From NCBI GenBank assembly GCA_019235715.1, contig JAFAKE010000048.1:1-60467 (forward strand): DNA of 60,467 nt, given 5' to 3'. Below the pieces are notes generated by a model that ran no database searches, was not told the DNA's origin, and saw only the letters and a list, made by a program, of their open reading frames with translations. This stretch comes from Vulcanimicrobiota bacterium. GTDB taxonomy: Bacteria; Vulcanimicrobiota; Vulcanimicrobiia; Eremiobacterales; Eremiobacteraceae. Shown in pieces: positions 19,077-27,504 of the stretch. Made by a program: the position numbers and the translations under genes. How positions within the stretch are numbered: position 1 is the stretch's first letter; each line of letters begins with the position of its first letter.

Positions 19077-19212
19077 GGTTGGGACCTCCTACGGACTTTG
19101 CAGAACGGGCCGGAACCGACGCCGGCGCGGCGACCCGAAAGCGGGGCGCATGCGCGCGTGCGTGAAACCCTGGACCCGAGATATGCCCCGAAATGGGGCT
19201 GTTCTTAGCGGA

Positions 19213-19239
19213 TTAGCAGTCTTAGCACTTGAGTGCTAA
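19213..19239 (-). promoter_or_regulatory. CIRCE-type HrcA operator of groESL (compound form)
   Basis: On the plus strand the sequence is TTAGCAGTC-N9-GAGTGCTAA, an 8/9 match to the left CIRCE arm, a perfect right arm and exactly 9 bases between them. The spacer is itself TTAGCACTT, a near-copy of the left arm that pairs directly with the right arm (TTAGCACT-TG-AGTGCTAA). The element lies just downstream of the groESL -10 box, covering the expected transcription start, the standard place for HrcA repression. Confidence 0.88.
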
Positions 19240-19243
19240 CCCC

Positions 19244-19272
19244 AGTATAGCGGGAGGTTCCGGCTTTGACAA
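19244..19272 (-). promoter_or_regulatory. Sigma-70-type promoter of groESL
   Basis: On the minus strand, TTGTCA (19267-19272) and TATACT (19244-19249) are separated by exactly 17 bases. The CIRCE element begins 4 bases beyond the -10 box. Confidence 0.85.
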
Positions 19273-20385
19273 GTGGTTCCTGCCCGGCCGGGCGTGGCTG
19301 TGCCTGAGACGGCATCCTGGCTTGAGATCGACCGTGCGACCATTGTCGCGAACGCGCGCGCCCTGGCCGCAAAGGCGGCTCCGGCGGCCCTGTGCGCGGT
19401 CGTCAAGTCCAACGCGTACGGGCATGGGATGGTGCCGGTCGCTCAGGCGCTGGCGGACGCGCAGATACCCGGCCTGCGTCTGGGCGTCTTCACGATTGAA
19501 GAGGCGTTCGGGCTGCGCGGGCACGGCATTTCACTGCCGATTTTCGTGGTGGGTCCAGTCGGGCGCGAAAACCTAGCGGAAGCGGCGGCCGAGAATATCG
19601 AGCTGGCGATGCTCGACGAACGGGATTGTGAGGCGTTCGCCGCTGCCCGCGTGGCCGCACATCTTAAAGTAGAGTCCGGCACGAATCGCTTTGGCGTCGC
19701 CGCCGCACGGGCTCCACAGGCGCTCGAACGCTGTGAGCAGCTCGGGCTACGTCTCACCGGGCTGTACTCGCATCTGGCCAATGCCGAGGACATCGACAAG
19801 CCGTTCGCGCTGCAGCAGTTGGACGCGCTCAAGCGCGTGGCGGGCGCGGCGAAGTCGCGGCCGATGTTGCACATCGCGGCGTCAGCGGCAGCGATGATGT
19901 GGCCGGAGATGCGCCTGGACATGGTGCGTTGCGGCATCGCGATCTATGGTGCGTGGCCGTCGCCCGCGGTCGAAGCGGTGATGGCGGGCGAAGATCCGAG
20001 CTTTGTGCTGCGCCCGGCGCTGCGCTGGTTCGCGCCGATCGTGCAGATCCGCGACGCGCATCCGGGCGAGACCGTCGGGTATGGACGCACCTTTGCGGTG
20101 ACACGCGAAAGCAAGATCGCGGTGCTCGCGGTCGGCTACGACGACGGCTTGCCGCGCGCGGCTGGCGAGGGCCGCATGCGCGTGCGCATCGGCGATGCGC
20201 GCGCCCCGATCGTCGGGCGGATCGCGATGAACACGTGTGTGATCGACGTGACCGACGTGGCGCCGTGGCCGGCGCCGGGCGACATCGTCGAGTTCGAGAT
20301 CGAGCCGCTCGCGCGCGCGGCCGGCACCATCAACTACGAAGTCCTCGCCCGTTTGCCCGAACATCTGCAGCGTCGCTATCTGTGA
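19273..20385 (+). CDS. alr: Alanine racemase
   Basis: A PLP enzyme of up to 370 aa that converts L-Ala to D-Ala for peptidoglycan, feeding the Ddl encoded at 30 kb. The PLP-binding lysine is in VVKSNAYGHG (about K45). The C-terminal domain has VGYGRTFA and AVGYDDGLPR, and VGRIAMNTCVIDVTD carries the family GR-x-x-M. The GTG at 19273 abuts the -35 box of the divergent groESL promoter. GTG codons at 19294 and 19300 are plausible alternative starts and would free that region. Its stop overlaps the GTG start of the antiporter gene (GTGA). Confidence 0.94.
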   Translation: MVPARPGVAVPETASWLEIDRATIVANARALAAKAAPAALCAVVKSNAYGHGMVPVAQALADAQIPGLRLGVFTIEEAFGLRGHGISLPIFVVGPVGRENLAEAAAENIELAMLDERDCEAFAAARVAAHLKVESGTNRFGVAAARAPQALERCEQLGLRLTGLYSHLANAEDIDKPFALQQLDALKRVAGAAKSRPMLHIAASAAAMMWPEMRLDMVRCGIAIYGAWPSPAVEAVMAGEDPSFVLRPALRWFAPIVQIRDAHPGETVGYGRTFAVTRESKIAVLAVGYDDGLPRAAGEGRMRVRIGDARAPIVGRIAMNTCVIDVTDVAPWPAPGDIVEFEIEPLARAAGTINYEVLARLPEHLQRRYL

Positions 20386-21605
20386 CGCATCTGCCCGGCG
20401 CCGGCACGCTCGCGCTGATGCTGGGCATCGTCGTGGCGATGGCGGTCGTCACCGCGCGCCTGCGCATCCCGTACACGGTGGGTCTGGTCCTCGCGGGGCT
20501 CATCATCGGGTTGATCCCGCACCAGCACCACATCGAGCTGACACCAGGCTTGGTTCTGTTCGTGTTCTTGCCGCCGCTGCTCTTCGACGGCGGTTGGAAC
20601 GGCGACACGAAGCAGTTCGCGCGCAACTGGGCGCCGATCACGTTGCTGGCGACGCTCGGCGTGCTGATGATGATCGCGCTTTCCTACGTGTTCTTGGTCT
20701 TCGGCGCGCATCTCGCGCCGCAAACGGCGGTGATCTTCGGCGCCGCGGTCGCCGCGACGGACCCAGTCGCCGTTCTCGCGCTGTTCAAAGCGCTACGCAT
20801 CGATCCGGGCTTGCTGTCGATCGTCGAAGGTGAAAGCCTGTTCAACGACGGCACGTCGGTCGTCGCGTTCAGCGCGATCGTCTCCGTGATCACGGCAGAA
20901 GGTCCGGGCTTGCAGCCGCATCACGTGCTGTGGACCTTCATTCTGATGACCGCCGGGGGCATCGCCGTCGGTGCGGTGGCCGGCTATCTGTCGCGCCTGG
21001 TCATCCGGCTCATCGCCACACAGGTGATGGTCGTCGCGGTGCTCACCGTCGCCGTCGCGTATGGGTCGTATTTCATCGCCGACGAGCTCGGCGTCTCGGG
21101 CATCATGGCCGTCATCTTCGCCGCGATCGTCATCTCGGGCTCGACGAGCTTGGCGAACTTGCCGCAAGCGGATCGCGACACGATCGGCAACTTCTGGTCG
21201 GTCGTCGCGTTCTTGGCGAACACCGTGCTGTTCGTGCTCATCGGCGCATCGATCGATCTGCGCGAGATCGAGTTCGGATGGCGCGATGCGGTCTGGGCGA
21301 TCGTCGCGGTCATCCTCGGGCGGGTGCTCGTCGTCCGTGGGCTGGCGCCGGTCTCGGGCTGGATGGGGCGGCCGCTCTCGCGCACCTGGCAGAATGCGAT
21401 CGCGCTGGCAGGCATGCGCGGCGCCCTCTCAATGGCGCTCGTGCTGAGCCTTCCCGACACGTTCCCGGACAAGCCGCTCTTGATCTCGATGGTGTTTTCG
21501 GTCGTGCTGTTCACGGTGGTCATCCAGGGCGCGCTGCTCGAGCCGTTGCTGCGCATGATGGGACTGATCGCGGCCATCGGAGGCGCAAGACCGGCGACGG
21601 CTTGA
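20382..21605 (+). CDS. CPA1-family Na+/H+ antiporter (NhaP/NhaK-like)
   Basis: A 407-residue polytopic membrane protein with about 12 helices. CPA1 signatures are visible: FLPPLLFDGGW early in the chain, the ion-binding unwound helix AAVAATDPVAVLALF (TDP motif), and VEGESLFNDGTSVV (E-x-E-S-x-x-N-D), then ALAGMRGALSMALVLSLP near the C-terminus. It exchanges Na+ or K+ for H+ at the inner membrane. I set the start at the GTG at 20382 (GTGA overlap with alr), since it immediately precedes the first hydrophobic helix. There is no long cytoplasmic C-terminal domain. Confidence 0.92.
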   Translation: MTHLPGAGTLALMLGIVVAMAVVTARLRIPYTVGLVLAGLIIGLIPHQHHIELTPGLVLFVFLPPLLFDGGWNGDTKQFARNWAPITLLATLGVLMMIALSYVFLVFGAHLAPQTAVIFGAAVAATDPVAVLALFKALRIDPGLLSIVEGESLFNDGTSVVAFSAIVSVITAEGPGLQPHHVLWTFILMTAGGIAVGAVAGYLSRLVIRLIATQVMVVAVLTVAVAYGSYFIADELGVSGIMAVIFAAIVISGSTSLANLPQADRDTIGNFWSVVAFLANTVLFVLIGASIDLREIEFGWRDAVWAIVAVILGRVLVVRGLAPVSGWMGRPLSRTWQNAIALAGMRGALSMALVLSLPDTFPDKPLLISMVFSVVLFTVVIQGALLEPLLRMMGLIAAIGGARPATA

Positions 21606-21633
21606 CACGGGGCGGCCGTAAGTGTTAACTTAC
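21602..21633 (+). promoter_or_regulatory. Promoter and palindromic operator of the arsR-like operon
   Basis: TTGACA (21602-21607, overlapping the antiporter stop) is 17 bases from TTAACT (21625-21630). The inverted repeat GTAAGT-GTTA-ACTTAC (21618-21633) covers the -10 box, and a partial repeat (GTTAGTGCAAACTTAC) runs on through the start codon. The layout fits autorepression by the ArsR-family protein encoded immediately downstream. Confidence 0.65.
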
Positions 21634-21638
21634 CGTTA

Positions 21639-21965
21639 GTGCAAACTTACGGACAGATCCTCGATGCACTCGGCGACCCGACTCGGCGCGCGATCCTCGA
21701 TGCGCTGAGGCGGGGACCGCGGCCGGTCGGGGAGCTCGCAACGAGGCTGCCGGTGAGCCGGCCGGCGGTCTCGCAACATCTCAAGATACTGAAAGAAGCC
21801 GGGCTCGTGACGGATAGGCGCAATGGCACGCAGCGGTTGTACCAGCTCGATGCAGCTGGGCTGGCCGGGCTGCGCGCGTATCTCGAGGCCTACTGGAGCG
21901 CCGCTCTCGGCAACCTCAAAGTGGCCGTTGAACGCGACCACCGCATTCGCAGGAGAACGAAATGA
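21639..21965 (+). CDS. ArsR family transcriptional regulator (metal-site-free type)
   Basis: A 108-residue winged-helix repressor. The recognition region is LATRLPVSRPAVSQHLKILKEA, followed by a beta-wing (VTDRRNGTQRLYQLD). There is no ELCVC metal motif, so it is not an arsenic sensor of the classic kind. It belongs to the group found next to SRPBCC/AHSA1 proteins. The start is GTG at 21639, and its stop overlaps the ATG of the SRPBCC gene. It most likely autorepresses through the palindrome in front of it. Confidence 0.93.
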   Translation: MQTYGQILDALGDPTRRAILDALRRGPRPVGELATRLPVSRPAVSQHLKILKEAGLVTDRRNGTQRLYQLDAAGLAGLRAYLEAYWSAALGNLKVAVERDHRIRRRTK

Positions 21966-22393
21966 TCAAGGATGCCTCAAAGCTCGTCGACGTGTCGATC
22001 CACATCGACGCACCGCAAGAGACCGTCTTCAAATACCTTGTCGATCCCGAGCTGCAAAAACGCTGGCAGCCCATCGATTTCTTCGATCCACGCATCGGGG
22101 GCAGGTACCAGTTCAGCAAAGGCGAGTGGATTTCGACCGGTGAGATCATCGAGCTGAATCCTCCGACGAGCCTCGCCTATACGTGGGACTGGAAGAACGC
22201 GCCACTCGGCGCGCGCACCGTCGTCAAGTTCGAGCTGTCCAAGGATGGCAATGGGACGCTCGTGCGCTTGACGCATGTCGGCATCCCAGACGAGGAGCGC
22301 GTCAAGAACCACGCCGAGGGTTGGGCCTACTACGCGAAGCGGCTCAAGATCGTCGCCGAGGGTGGCGATGCCGGCCCGGACGAGATGAAATAG
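21962..22393 (+). CDS. SRPBCC (AHSA1-like) domain protein
   Basis: A 143-residue single-domain protein of the START/Bet v1-like superfamily. The pattern includes VSIHIDAPQETVFKYLVDPE, the KRWQPIDFFDPRIGGRY loop, ELNPPTSLAYTWDW, and the long C-terminal helix (NHAEGWAYYAKRLKIVAE). These small helix-grip proteins bind hydrophobic ligands. No catalytic residues can be named. The gene overlaps the ArsR stop (ATGA), the standard ArsR-SRPBCC pairing, and is followed 2 bases later by a second SRPBCC gene. Confidence 0.9.
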   Translation: MIKDASKLVDVSIHIDAPQETVFKYLVDPELQKRWQPIDFFDPRIGGRYQFSKGEWISTGEIIELNPPTSLAYTWDWKNAPLGARTVVKFELSKDGNGTLVRLTHVGIPDEERVKNHAEGWAYYAKRLKIVAEGGDAGPDEMK

Positions 22394-22395
22394 AC

Positions 22396-22869
22396 GTGGC
22401 GACGACACAGAGGGCGAACGGCGTCACGCAGCGCGACTACATGCGCTGCGTGACGATCCGGGCGCCGCGACAACGCGTGGCCGATGCGCTGACCACGCTC
22501 GAGGGGCTGCGCGCCTGGTGGACGCCGCTGGTCAGCGGCTCCCCGGCTCCAGGTGGCCACGTGCGCTTCGATTTCGCTGCCGCGGGCCAGCATATCGTTA
22601 TCCACGTCGATGCCGCAAGTCCGAGCTCCGTGCAGTGGACGTGCGTCGAGCACAGCCCGTTTGCCGAGTGGAATGGCACAAAAATCGCGTTCGACCTTTT
22701 CGATCTCGGGCCGGACGCGAGCGAGATCTGGTTCCGCCATGCCGGCCTCACGCCGGTGCTCGCCTGTTATGACGACTGCTCGTCGGGCTGGGACTATTTT
22801 CTCGATAGCCTCGTCGCGCTCGCCGAGCACGGCAAGGGCACGCCGTTTAGCGAATCGCGCCCATCGTAA
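22396..22869 (+). CDS. Second SRPBCC-fold protein
   Basis: A 157-residue protein. Its start MRCVTIRAPRQRVADALTT followed by LRAWWTPLVSGSPAPGGHVRF matches the AHSA1/SRPBCC opening (ligand-pocket helix, then WWT). The end (GWDYFLDSLVALAEHGKGTP) is the typical C-terminal helix and short tail. Divergence from the preceding SRPBCC protein is high, so this is an old duplication or a separate acquisition. The GTG at 22396 is used because it follows the previous stop closely. An ATG at 22441 is the alternative and would remove only non-conserved residues. Confidence 0.85.
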   Translation: MATTQRANGVTQRDYMRCVTIRAPRQRVADALTTLEGLRAWWTPLVSGSPAPGGHVRFDFAAAGQHIVIHVDAASPSSVQWTCVEHSPFAEWNGTKIAFDLFDLGPDASEIWFRHAGLTPVLACYDDCSSGWDYFLDSLVALAEHGKGTPFSESRPS

Positions 22870-22875
22870 CGATTG

Positions 22876-24303
22876 TCAGCAGTTCAAGCTGCACACAGCG
22901 ACCGTCTTTCCGAGGATCGCGCCGAAGCGCGGGTCGTTGCGCACGGCGTCCAGACGCGGGTCGAGCCGCAAGAACACCGCGGCGAACGAATCTGAGGTCG
23001 AGCGTTTGATCCAATCGATCGCTCGATCGCGCTGGCCCAGCGCGATCAGCGCGACCGCGATCGCGAGCGGCTCGACCTTTTCGCCACCCTTTGGCACGCG
23101 CTGCGACTCGACAAGTCTTATGTTCGCCTCCCGAGTCAAGCCCATCAATGCCAGCGTACGTGCTTCCAAGGCAAGCGGCATGACGCAGCTGCAGATCTTT
23201 TCCGCGCGTTTGAAACTGCGCAGTGCCGCGGGATAGTCGTGCATCCCTTCGTATGCGAGTCCGAGCATCACCGCGGCCTCGTCGTCGCTGGGGCTGAGGT
23301 CGAGGGTCTGGCGGTACAATGCGATCGCCCGCTCGTAGCGGCGATTGAGGTAATCATCCATCGCCAGCCAGCGGCTCACCGCTGGCGCGGTCGGATCTAA
23401 CTGTTCGGCTGCTTCGAGTTGGTCGTGCCCCGCTGCGACTTGATCCTCGCGATACAGCAGCACTCCATACCACAGGTGGGCCACGGCGTTGGATGGATTG
23501 AGCTCGATCGCGCGCTCGTACTCGGCGCGCGCCGCTTTGACGTCTTTGTGCACCTGATCGAAAATGTTGGCGCGCGAGGTTCGCACCTCGGACAGATCTG
23601 GATCTAGCGCGTAGGCCTTGTCGGCGTTGCGGCTTGCCCAGCGGTAATACGTCTGCTCTTTTTGTGTGCCGTAATGGTACTCGCCGAGGATGAAATACGC
23701 GTCGGACAACCCGGTGTACCCGAGCGCGTTGCGCGGCTCTGCGCTCGCGACGAGCCGGAAGTATTTCACAGACTTCAGAAGTCCGTCGCGCGTGCGCGTA
23801 TCCCAATAGTAGCGTCCGAGCGCGTAGAGGCGCGCGTCCTGAGCGTTCAATGAAACGGGCGCGACCCTGGCGGGGCCCGACGAGTGGGTCACGCCGATCG
23901 CGAGCACGACGCACGCAGCAAGCGCGGACATGCGCACCAACGGCCACCGCAGGAACGGAATAGCGCCAGGCGTGGCGTTTGGTTCCGGTGCCGGAGCAGT
24001 GCGCAATCGAGCGACGAATCGATAGCCGGTGCGCGGAACGTTTTCGATGACCGGCTGGTCCCAATGCTCGCGCAGGAGCTTGCGTAAGATGTAGACGTTT
24101 TGCCGAAGGCTGGCGGGGTCGGTGTAGCCCTCAGGCCAGATGCGGTCGAGCAGTTGCTGCGTCGTACAGACATGTCCCGCGCGTTCGACGAGCGCGAGCA
24201 ACGTGTCGACCAGCTTGGAGCCGACGGCCAAATCCTTTGCGCCGAGGCTAAGCGAGCGTCGTTCGGTGTCGAGCTGATAGGGGCCGAAGAGGTAGGTGGC
24301 CAT
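22876..24303 (-). CDS. CadC-like membrane regulator: winged helix, one TM, TPR domain
   Basis: A 475-residue one-component regulator. Residues 1-100 are an OmpR/PhoB-type DNA-binding domain (YLFGPYQLDTERRSL, then DPASLRQNVYILRKLL and PRTGYRFVARL). A transmembrane segment lies at about 125-145 (ALAACVVLAIGV). Residues about 165-440 carry several TPR units (for example NALGYTGLSDAYFILGEY, AEYERAIELNPSNAVAHLWY) that would face the periplasm. No receiver domain is present, so it should sense directly with the periplasmic part. ATG at 24303 follows a GTG one codon earlier. It is divergent from the barrel-protein gene and may control it. Confidence 0.88.
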   Translation of the reverse strand: MATYLFGPYQLDTERRSLSLGAKDLAVGSKLVDTLLALVERAGHVCTTQQLLDRIWPEGYTDPASLRQNVYILRKLLREHWDQPVIENVPRTGYRFVARLRTAPAPEPNATPGAIPFLRWPLVRMSALAACVVLAIGVTHSSGPARVAPVSLNAQDARLYALGRYYWDTRTRDGLLKSVKYFRLVASAEPRNALGYTGLSDAYFILGEYHYGTQKEQTYYRWASRNADKAYALDPDLSEVRTSRANIFDQVHKDVKAARAEYERAIELNPSNAVAHLWYGVLLYREDQVAAGHDQLEAAEQLDPTAPAVSRWLAMDDYLNRRYERAIALYRQTLDLSPSDDEAAVMLGLAYEGMHDYPAALRSFKRAEKICSCVMPLALEARTLALMGLTREANIRLVESQRVPKGGEKVEPLAIAVALIALGQRDRAIDWIKRSTSDSFAAVFLRLDPRLDAVRNDPRFGAILGKTVAVCSLNC

Positions 24304-24365
24304 CACCGTTCTCGTGGCCGTAAGAATTTGATGCGCTTGTGATTCTTTCCCGGGTGCCGTAGCCG

Positions 24366-24371
24366 TATAAT
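24366..24371 (+). promoter_or_regulatory. Candidate -10 box of the DUF5916-type gene
   Basis: A perfect TATAAT ends 6 bases before the in-frame GTG at 24378. A transcript starting there would be leaderless. No convincing -35 is seen, so an activator such as the divergent CadC-like protein may be needed. Confidence 0.5.
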
Positions 24372-24401
24372 CCGGCCGTGTTGGTGCCGGTTAGCGCGTT
24401 T

Positions 24402-26573
24402 ATGAAATATGACATCGGCCTCGCGCGGAGTGTCGGCATTACGCTTGCCTTGATCGCCGTCGCGCTGGCCCTGTGCGTTGCCCCTGCTCGCGCCGCGGTG
24501 GGCGCCTCGAAAACCTTTCCCGCAACCCGGGTCAATGCGCCGCCCAGGTTCGATCCGACGCTGTCAGACCCGCTCTGGCAACAGGGAGTGACGGCAACCA
24601 GCTTTCAGAACCTCACAACCCGAGCCTCCGCGAAGCTGGAGACCACGGCGTATCTGCTCTACGACGAGAAGAACGTCTACGTCGCGTTCCGCGTGAAGCA
24701 GCCGGGTGTTCCGATCCACGCGCAAGAGACCACCAACAACGTCGGCTTTGGCCAAGACGATCTCGTCGGCGTAGGGCTCGATACCAGCGGCGTCAACTCC
24801 AATGTCTACTTCTTCGAGACGACACCGCGCGGCGTGCGCTACCAACAGAGCGTTGAGTCCACCCGGTACGCACCCGAGTGGAAGGCGCAGACGGCCGTCG
24901 ACGGATCGAGCTGGGTCGCCATGCTCACGATTCCGCTCAAAGATCTGCGCGCCACAGGCGGCAAGAACAAATCGTGGCGCATCAACTTCATCCGCAACGT
25001 GGCAGGCGAGGCGGAGCATTACACGTGGGCCTATGACGGTCTCATGCAGGACGGGCAGCCGCCGAACTGGCCTGCGCTCACCGACGCACGTTGGTGGCCC
25101 ACGTGGAATGGGCTCGATATCGCGGCAAGCGGGGCCCGGCCGAAGCCACGCGCGGAGATCTACGGGCTGTCGAGCATCGGCGGCAGCCGCGATATCTTCC
25201 AGCAGCCCAATCTCGTGTTCGCGCCTGAACCGGTGCGCAACGTCGGACTCGACTTCGTCTATCCGTTCACGAGCACGATCGCTGCTGTGGGTACACTCAA
25301 TCCCGACTTCTCGAACGTCGAGATCGACCAGCAGACGATCGTGCCTCAGGAATTCCCGCGTGCGCTCGTGGAGTACCGTCCATTTTTCGCGCAAGGCGCG
25401 CAGTACTTCTCGAACAACCTGTACGTGTCTGGCGGACCGACGCAGCCGCCCAATGAGATTCTCTACACGCCGAACATCGGCACCTTCGATCGCGGCCTCA
25501 AAGTAGAAGGCACGTACGGGCTGGAGTCGATCGGCGCGATGACGATACGAGGCACGACGCCCGATCAGCAGTTTGACGATCAAGCGTTCTTTTTCAAACA
25601 CGCGCTTGCGGATCACTCGTTCGTGTACTGGGTGAACAGCGTGCTGGCGCACGAGCCGATCGGCAACGACTCGACGCTCGAGACCGGAGTCGACTGGCAT
25701 GACCTCAAGTCAGGATTCGTGTCAGCCTACGACCAGGTGCTCGAGCAAAGCAACCTCCCGACGAGCCCGCATGAATTCGCGTACAGCCGCACGGGCCTTG
25801 CCGACGTGCACCGGGCGAATTATGAAGTCGGTGTCGGGTACCAGGACATCAGCCCCGGTTACGGCCCCATCGCCGGCTTCACCAATGTCAATGACGAGCG
25901 CGGACCATACGCGTTCACGGATTTTACGACGTCGGCGTTAGACTTGAAGAATTGGACGGGCTTCTTCGCTGTCGACCGGTTCCTCACACACGCCGGCACC
26001 GTGCACCAAGCCGATTTCTTCGGCACGACCGATCTCTATACCAAGGCGCTGCTGCACCTCAATCTGACACAGACGACGAGCTCGCTCGACGATCCGGCGC
26101 TCACGAATGGCGTCATGCTGCCGTTCAACCAATCAGCCTTCACCCTGGGCTACCGCGACGGAACGCCGACGCCGCTAGACTTCACGTTCAGCGCGGGGCC
26201 GTTCTCGACGTACTACTTACAGCAATTCAACTTCACGACGAGCCGGCCGCTGGGCACGCATTTCAACATCGCCTTCACATACGCTGGAACGCACGAGCGC
26301 TCTCTTGAGATGGGAATCAACGGGCAGATCCTGCGCAGCATCGGCGTCGGTGAATCGCTCGGACCAACGACGAATATGTCGCTGGCCCTGCGTGCGATCA
26401 ACGGCACGGGCGGTTTCGCGACGCCCGGCGTGAATTTTTCGGCCGGCCTCCATCACATATTCAACAACGGCAGCGAATTGTATGCGAACTGGGGCTCGCC
26501 ATCGTCGCCGACGATGCTCGATCGCTTCATCCTGAAGTACGTGTTGCGCATCGGCGGTGGGGCGGGGACGTAA
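24402..26573 (+). CDS. DUF5916-type outer-membrane protein with carbohydrate-binding-like N-terminal domain
   Basis: A 723-residue exported protein. A signal peptide (about 1-31, ending APARA) leads into a CBM9-like beta-sandwich (about 45-240: PRFDPTLSDPLWQQ, YLLYDEKNVYVAFRV, WVAMLTIPLKDL). Then comes the DUF5916 linker LNPDFSNVEIDQQ ... EYRPFFAQGAQYF, and a C-terminal region of alternating aromatic/polar strands that suggests a beta-barrel. Similar proteins are found next to surface peptidases or sugar systems. Their function is unproven. The ATG at 24402 gives the cleanest signal peptide. A GTG at 24378, near a TATAAT box, would add eight residues. Confidence 0.82.
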   Translation: MKYDIGLARSVGITLALIAVALALCVAPARAAVGASKTFPATRVNAPPRFDPTLSDPLWQQGVTATSFQNLTTRASAKLETTAYLLYDEKNVYVAFRVKQPGVPIHAQETTNNVGFGQDDLVGVGLDTSGVNSNVYFFETTPRGVRYQQSVESTRYAPEWKAQTAVDGSSWVAMLTIPLKDLRATGGKNKSWRINFIRNVAGEAEHYTWAYDGLMQDGQPPNWPALTDARWWPTWNGLDIAASGARPKPRAEIYGLSSIGGSRDIFQQPNLVFAPEPVRNVGLDFVYPFTSTIAAVGTLNPDFSNVEIDQQTIVPQEFPRALVEYRPFFAQGAQYFSNNLYVSGGPTQPPNEILYTPNIGTFDRGLKVEGTYGLESIGAMTIRGTTPDQQFDDQAFFFKHALADHSFVYWVNSVLAHEPIGNDSTLETGVDWHDLKSGFVSAYDQVLEQSNLPTSPHEFAYSRTGLADVHRANYEVGVGYQDISPGYGPIAGFTNVNDERGPYAFTDFTTSALDLKNWTGFFAVDRFLTHAGTVHQADFFGTTDLYTKALLHLNLTQTTSSLDDPALTNGVMLPFNQSAFTLGYRDGTPTPLDFTFSAGPFSTYYLQQFNFTTSRPLGTHFNIAFTYAGTHERSLEMGINGQILRSIGVGESLGPTTNMSLALRAINGTGGFATPGVNFSAGLHHIFNNGSELYANWGSPSSPTMLDRFILKYVLRIGGGAGT

Positions 26574-26615
26574 GTCCACCGCCTCACGCGCCGTGCAAGT
26601 CAGTGCTGGCTGCGA

Positions 26616-27374
26616 TTACAGCCCTTTAGCAGCGCTCGCGATGAAATCCGCGACCTTTTGCGGCTGCTCGAGCATCGGCACGTGGCCTGAATCGACCTCG
26701 AGCACTTTGGCATTCATGCGCTTGGCCCACGCGCGCTCGGCGTCAGGCCAGATCATCTGGTCTTTTGTTCCGATGACGCTCCACGCAGGCTTTGTCTTCC
26801 ATGCCGCGGCCGTCACTTTGGCTCCCAAGCTCGCAGCAGCGAACGGGCCTTGAGTCGCCCAAACCACATCAGCGTCGCTTTTTGAAAGTCCCGGCACGAA
26901 GTATTGCTCGACGCCTGCTTGTGACAGCCACAGGAATCCGTTGCTCGGGCCCGTCACGCCCTTCAAACCCGGCGGCGGCGGTGCTCCTTGCGAAAGATCG
27001 TTGACCGATTGTCCGACATCAGGCGTAAACGCGTCGACGTACACCAATCCGACCACTTTGGGATCGGTGCCTGCTTGCGTGATGACCACGCCGGCCCACG
27101 AATGGCCGACGAGCAACACGGGGCCATTCTGCAGATCGAGCGCGCGCTTCGTCGCTGCAACGTCGTCGTCAAGGCCCGTCAAAGGGTTTTGAACGGCGGT
27201 GACGTTGTAGCCCTGCGCTTGTAAGAGCGGAATCACTTTGGCCCAACTCGAGCCGTCGGCCCATGCGCCATGAACGAGCACGATGTTCTTCACTGCGGCG
27301 TACGCAGGCGCATTGACCGCGGCAAAAACAAGCGCGATGACCGCAGCCGTCGCCAGCGCCTTGGTTCGTAGTGT
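26616..27374 (-). CDS. Exported alpha/beta hydrolase (esterase type)
   Basis: A protein of about 253 aa with an N-terminal signal peptide (about 1-27, ending APAYA). The alpha/beta hydrolase core begins NIVLVHGAWADGSSW (oxyanion HGAW). The nucleophile elbow is LLVGHSWAG, the acid is probably Asp in VIGTKDQMIWPDAE, and the histidine is in DSGHVPMLEQP. It is in the same subgroup as secreted EstC-like/pyrethroid-esterase-like hydrolases, but the substrate is unknown. A GGAGG ribosome site lies 6 bases before the ATG. It is divergent from a second exported alpha/beta hydrolase, sharing an intergenic region of about 125 bases. Confidence 0.9.
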   Translation of the reverse strand, partial: TLRTKALATAAVIALVFAAVNAPAYAAVKNIVLVHGAWADGSSWAKVIPLLQAQGYNVTAVQNPLTGLDDDVAATKRALDLQNGPVLLVGHSWAGVVITQAGTDPKVVGLVYVDAFTPDVGQSVNDLSQGAPPPPGLKGVTGPSNGFLWLSQAGVEQYFVPGLSKSDADVVWATQGPFAAASLGAKVTAAAWKTKPAWSVIGTKDQMIWPDAERAWAKRMNAKVLEVDSGHVPMLEQPQKVADFIASAAKGL

Positions 27375-27504
27375 CATGTCGATACCTCCTCAAATCGGGG
27401 CGCGAACCTTGGAGTTCTTGCATATTACTCCTGTTTTCATGACACGGAACAGGTGATGCGCGCGCGCGCAGACTACCGTGCAACACCGTGATGGGAGGCA
27501 TGCA

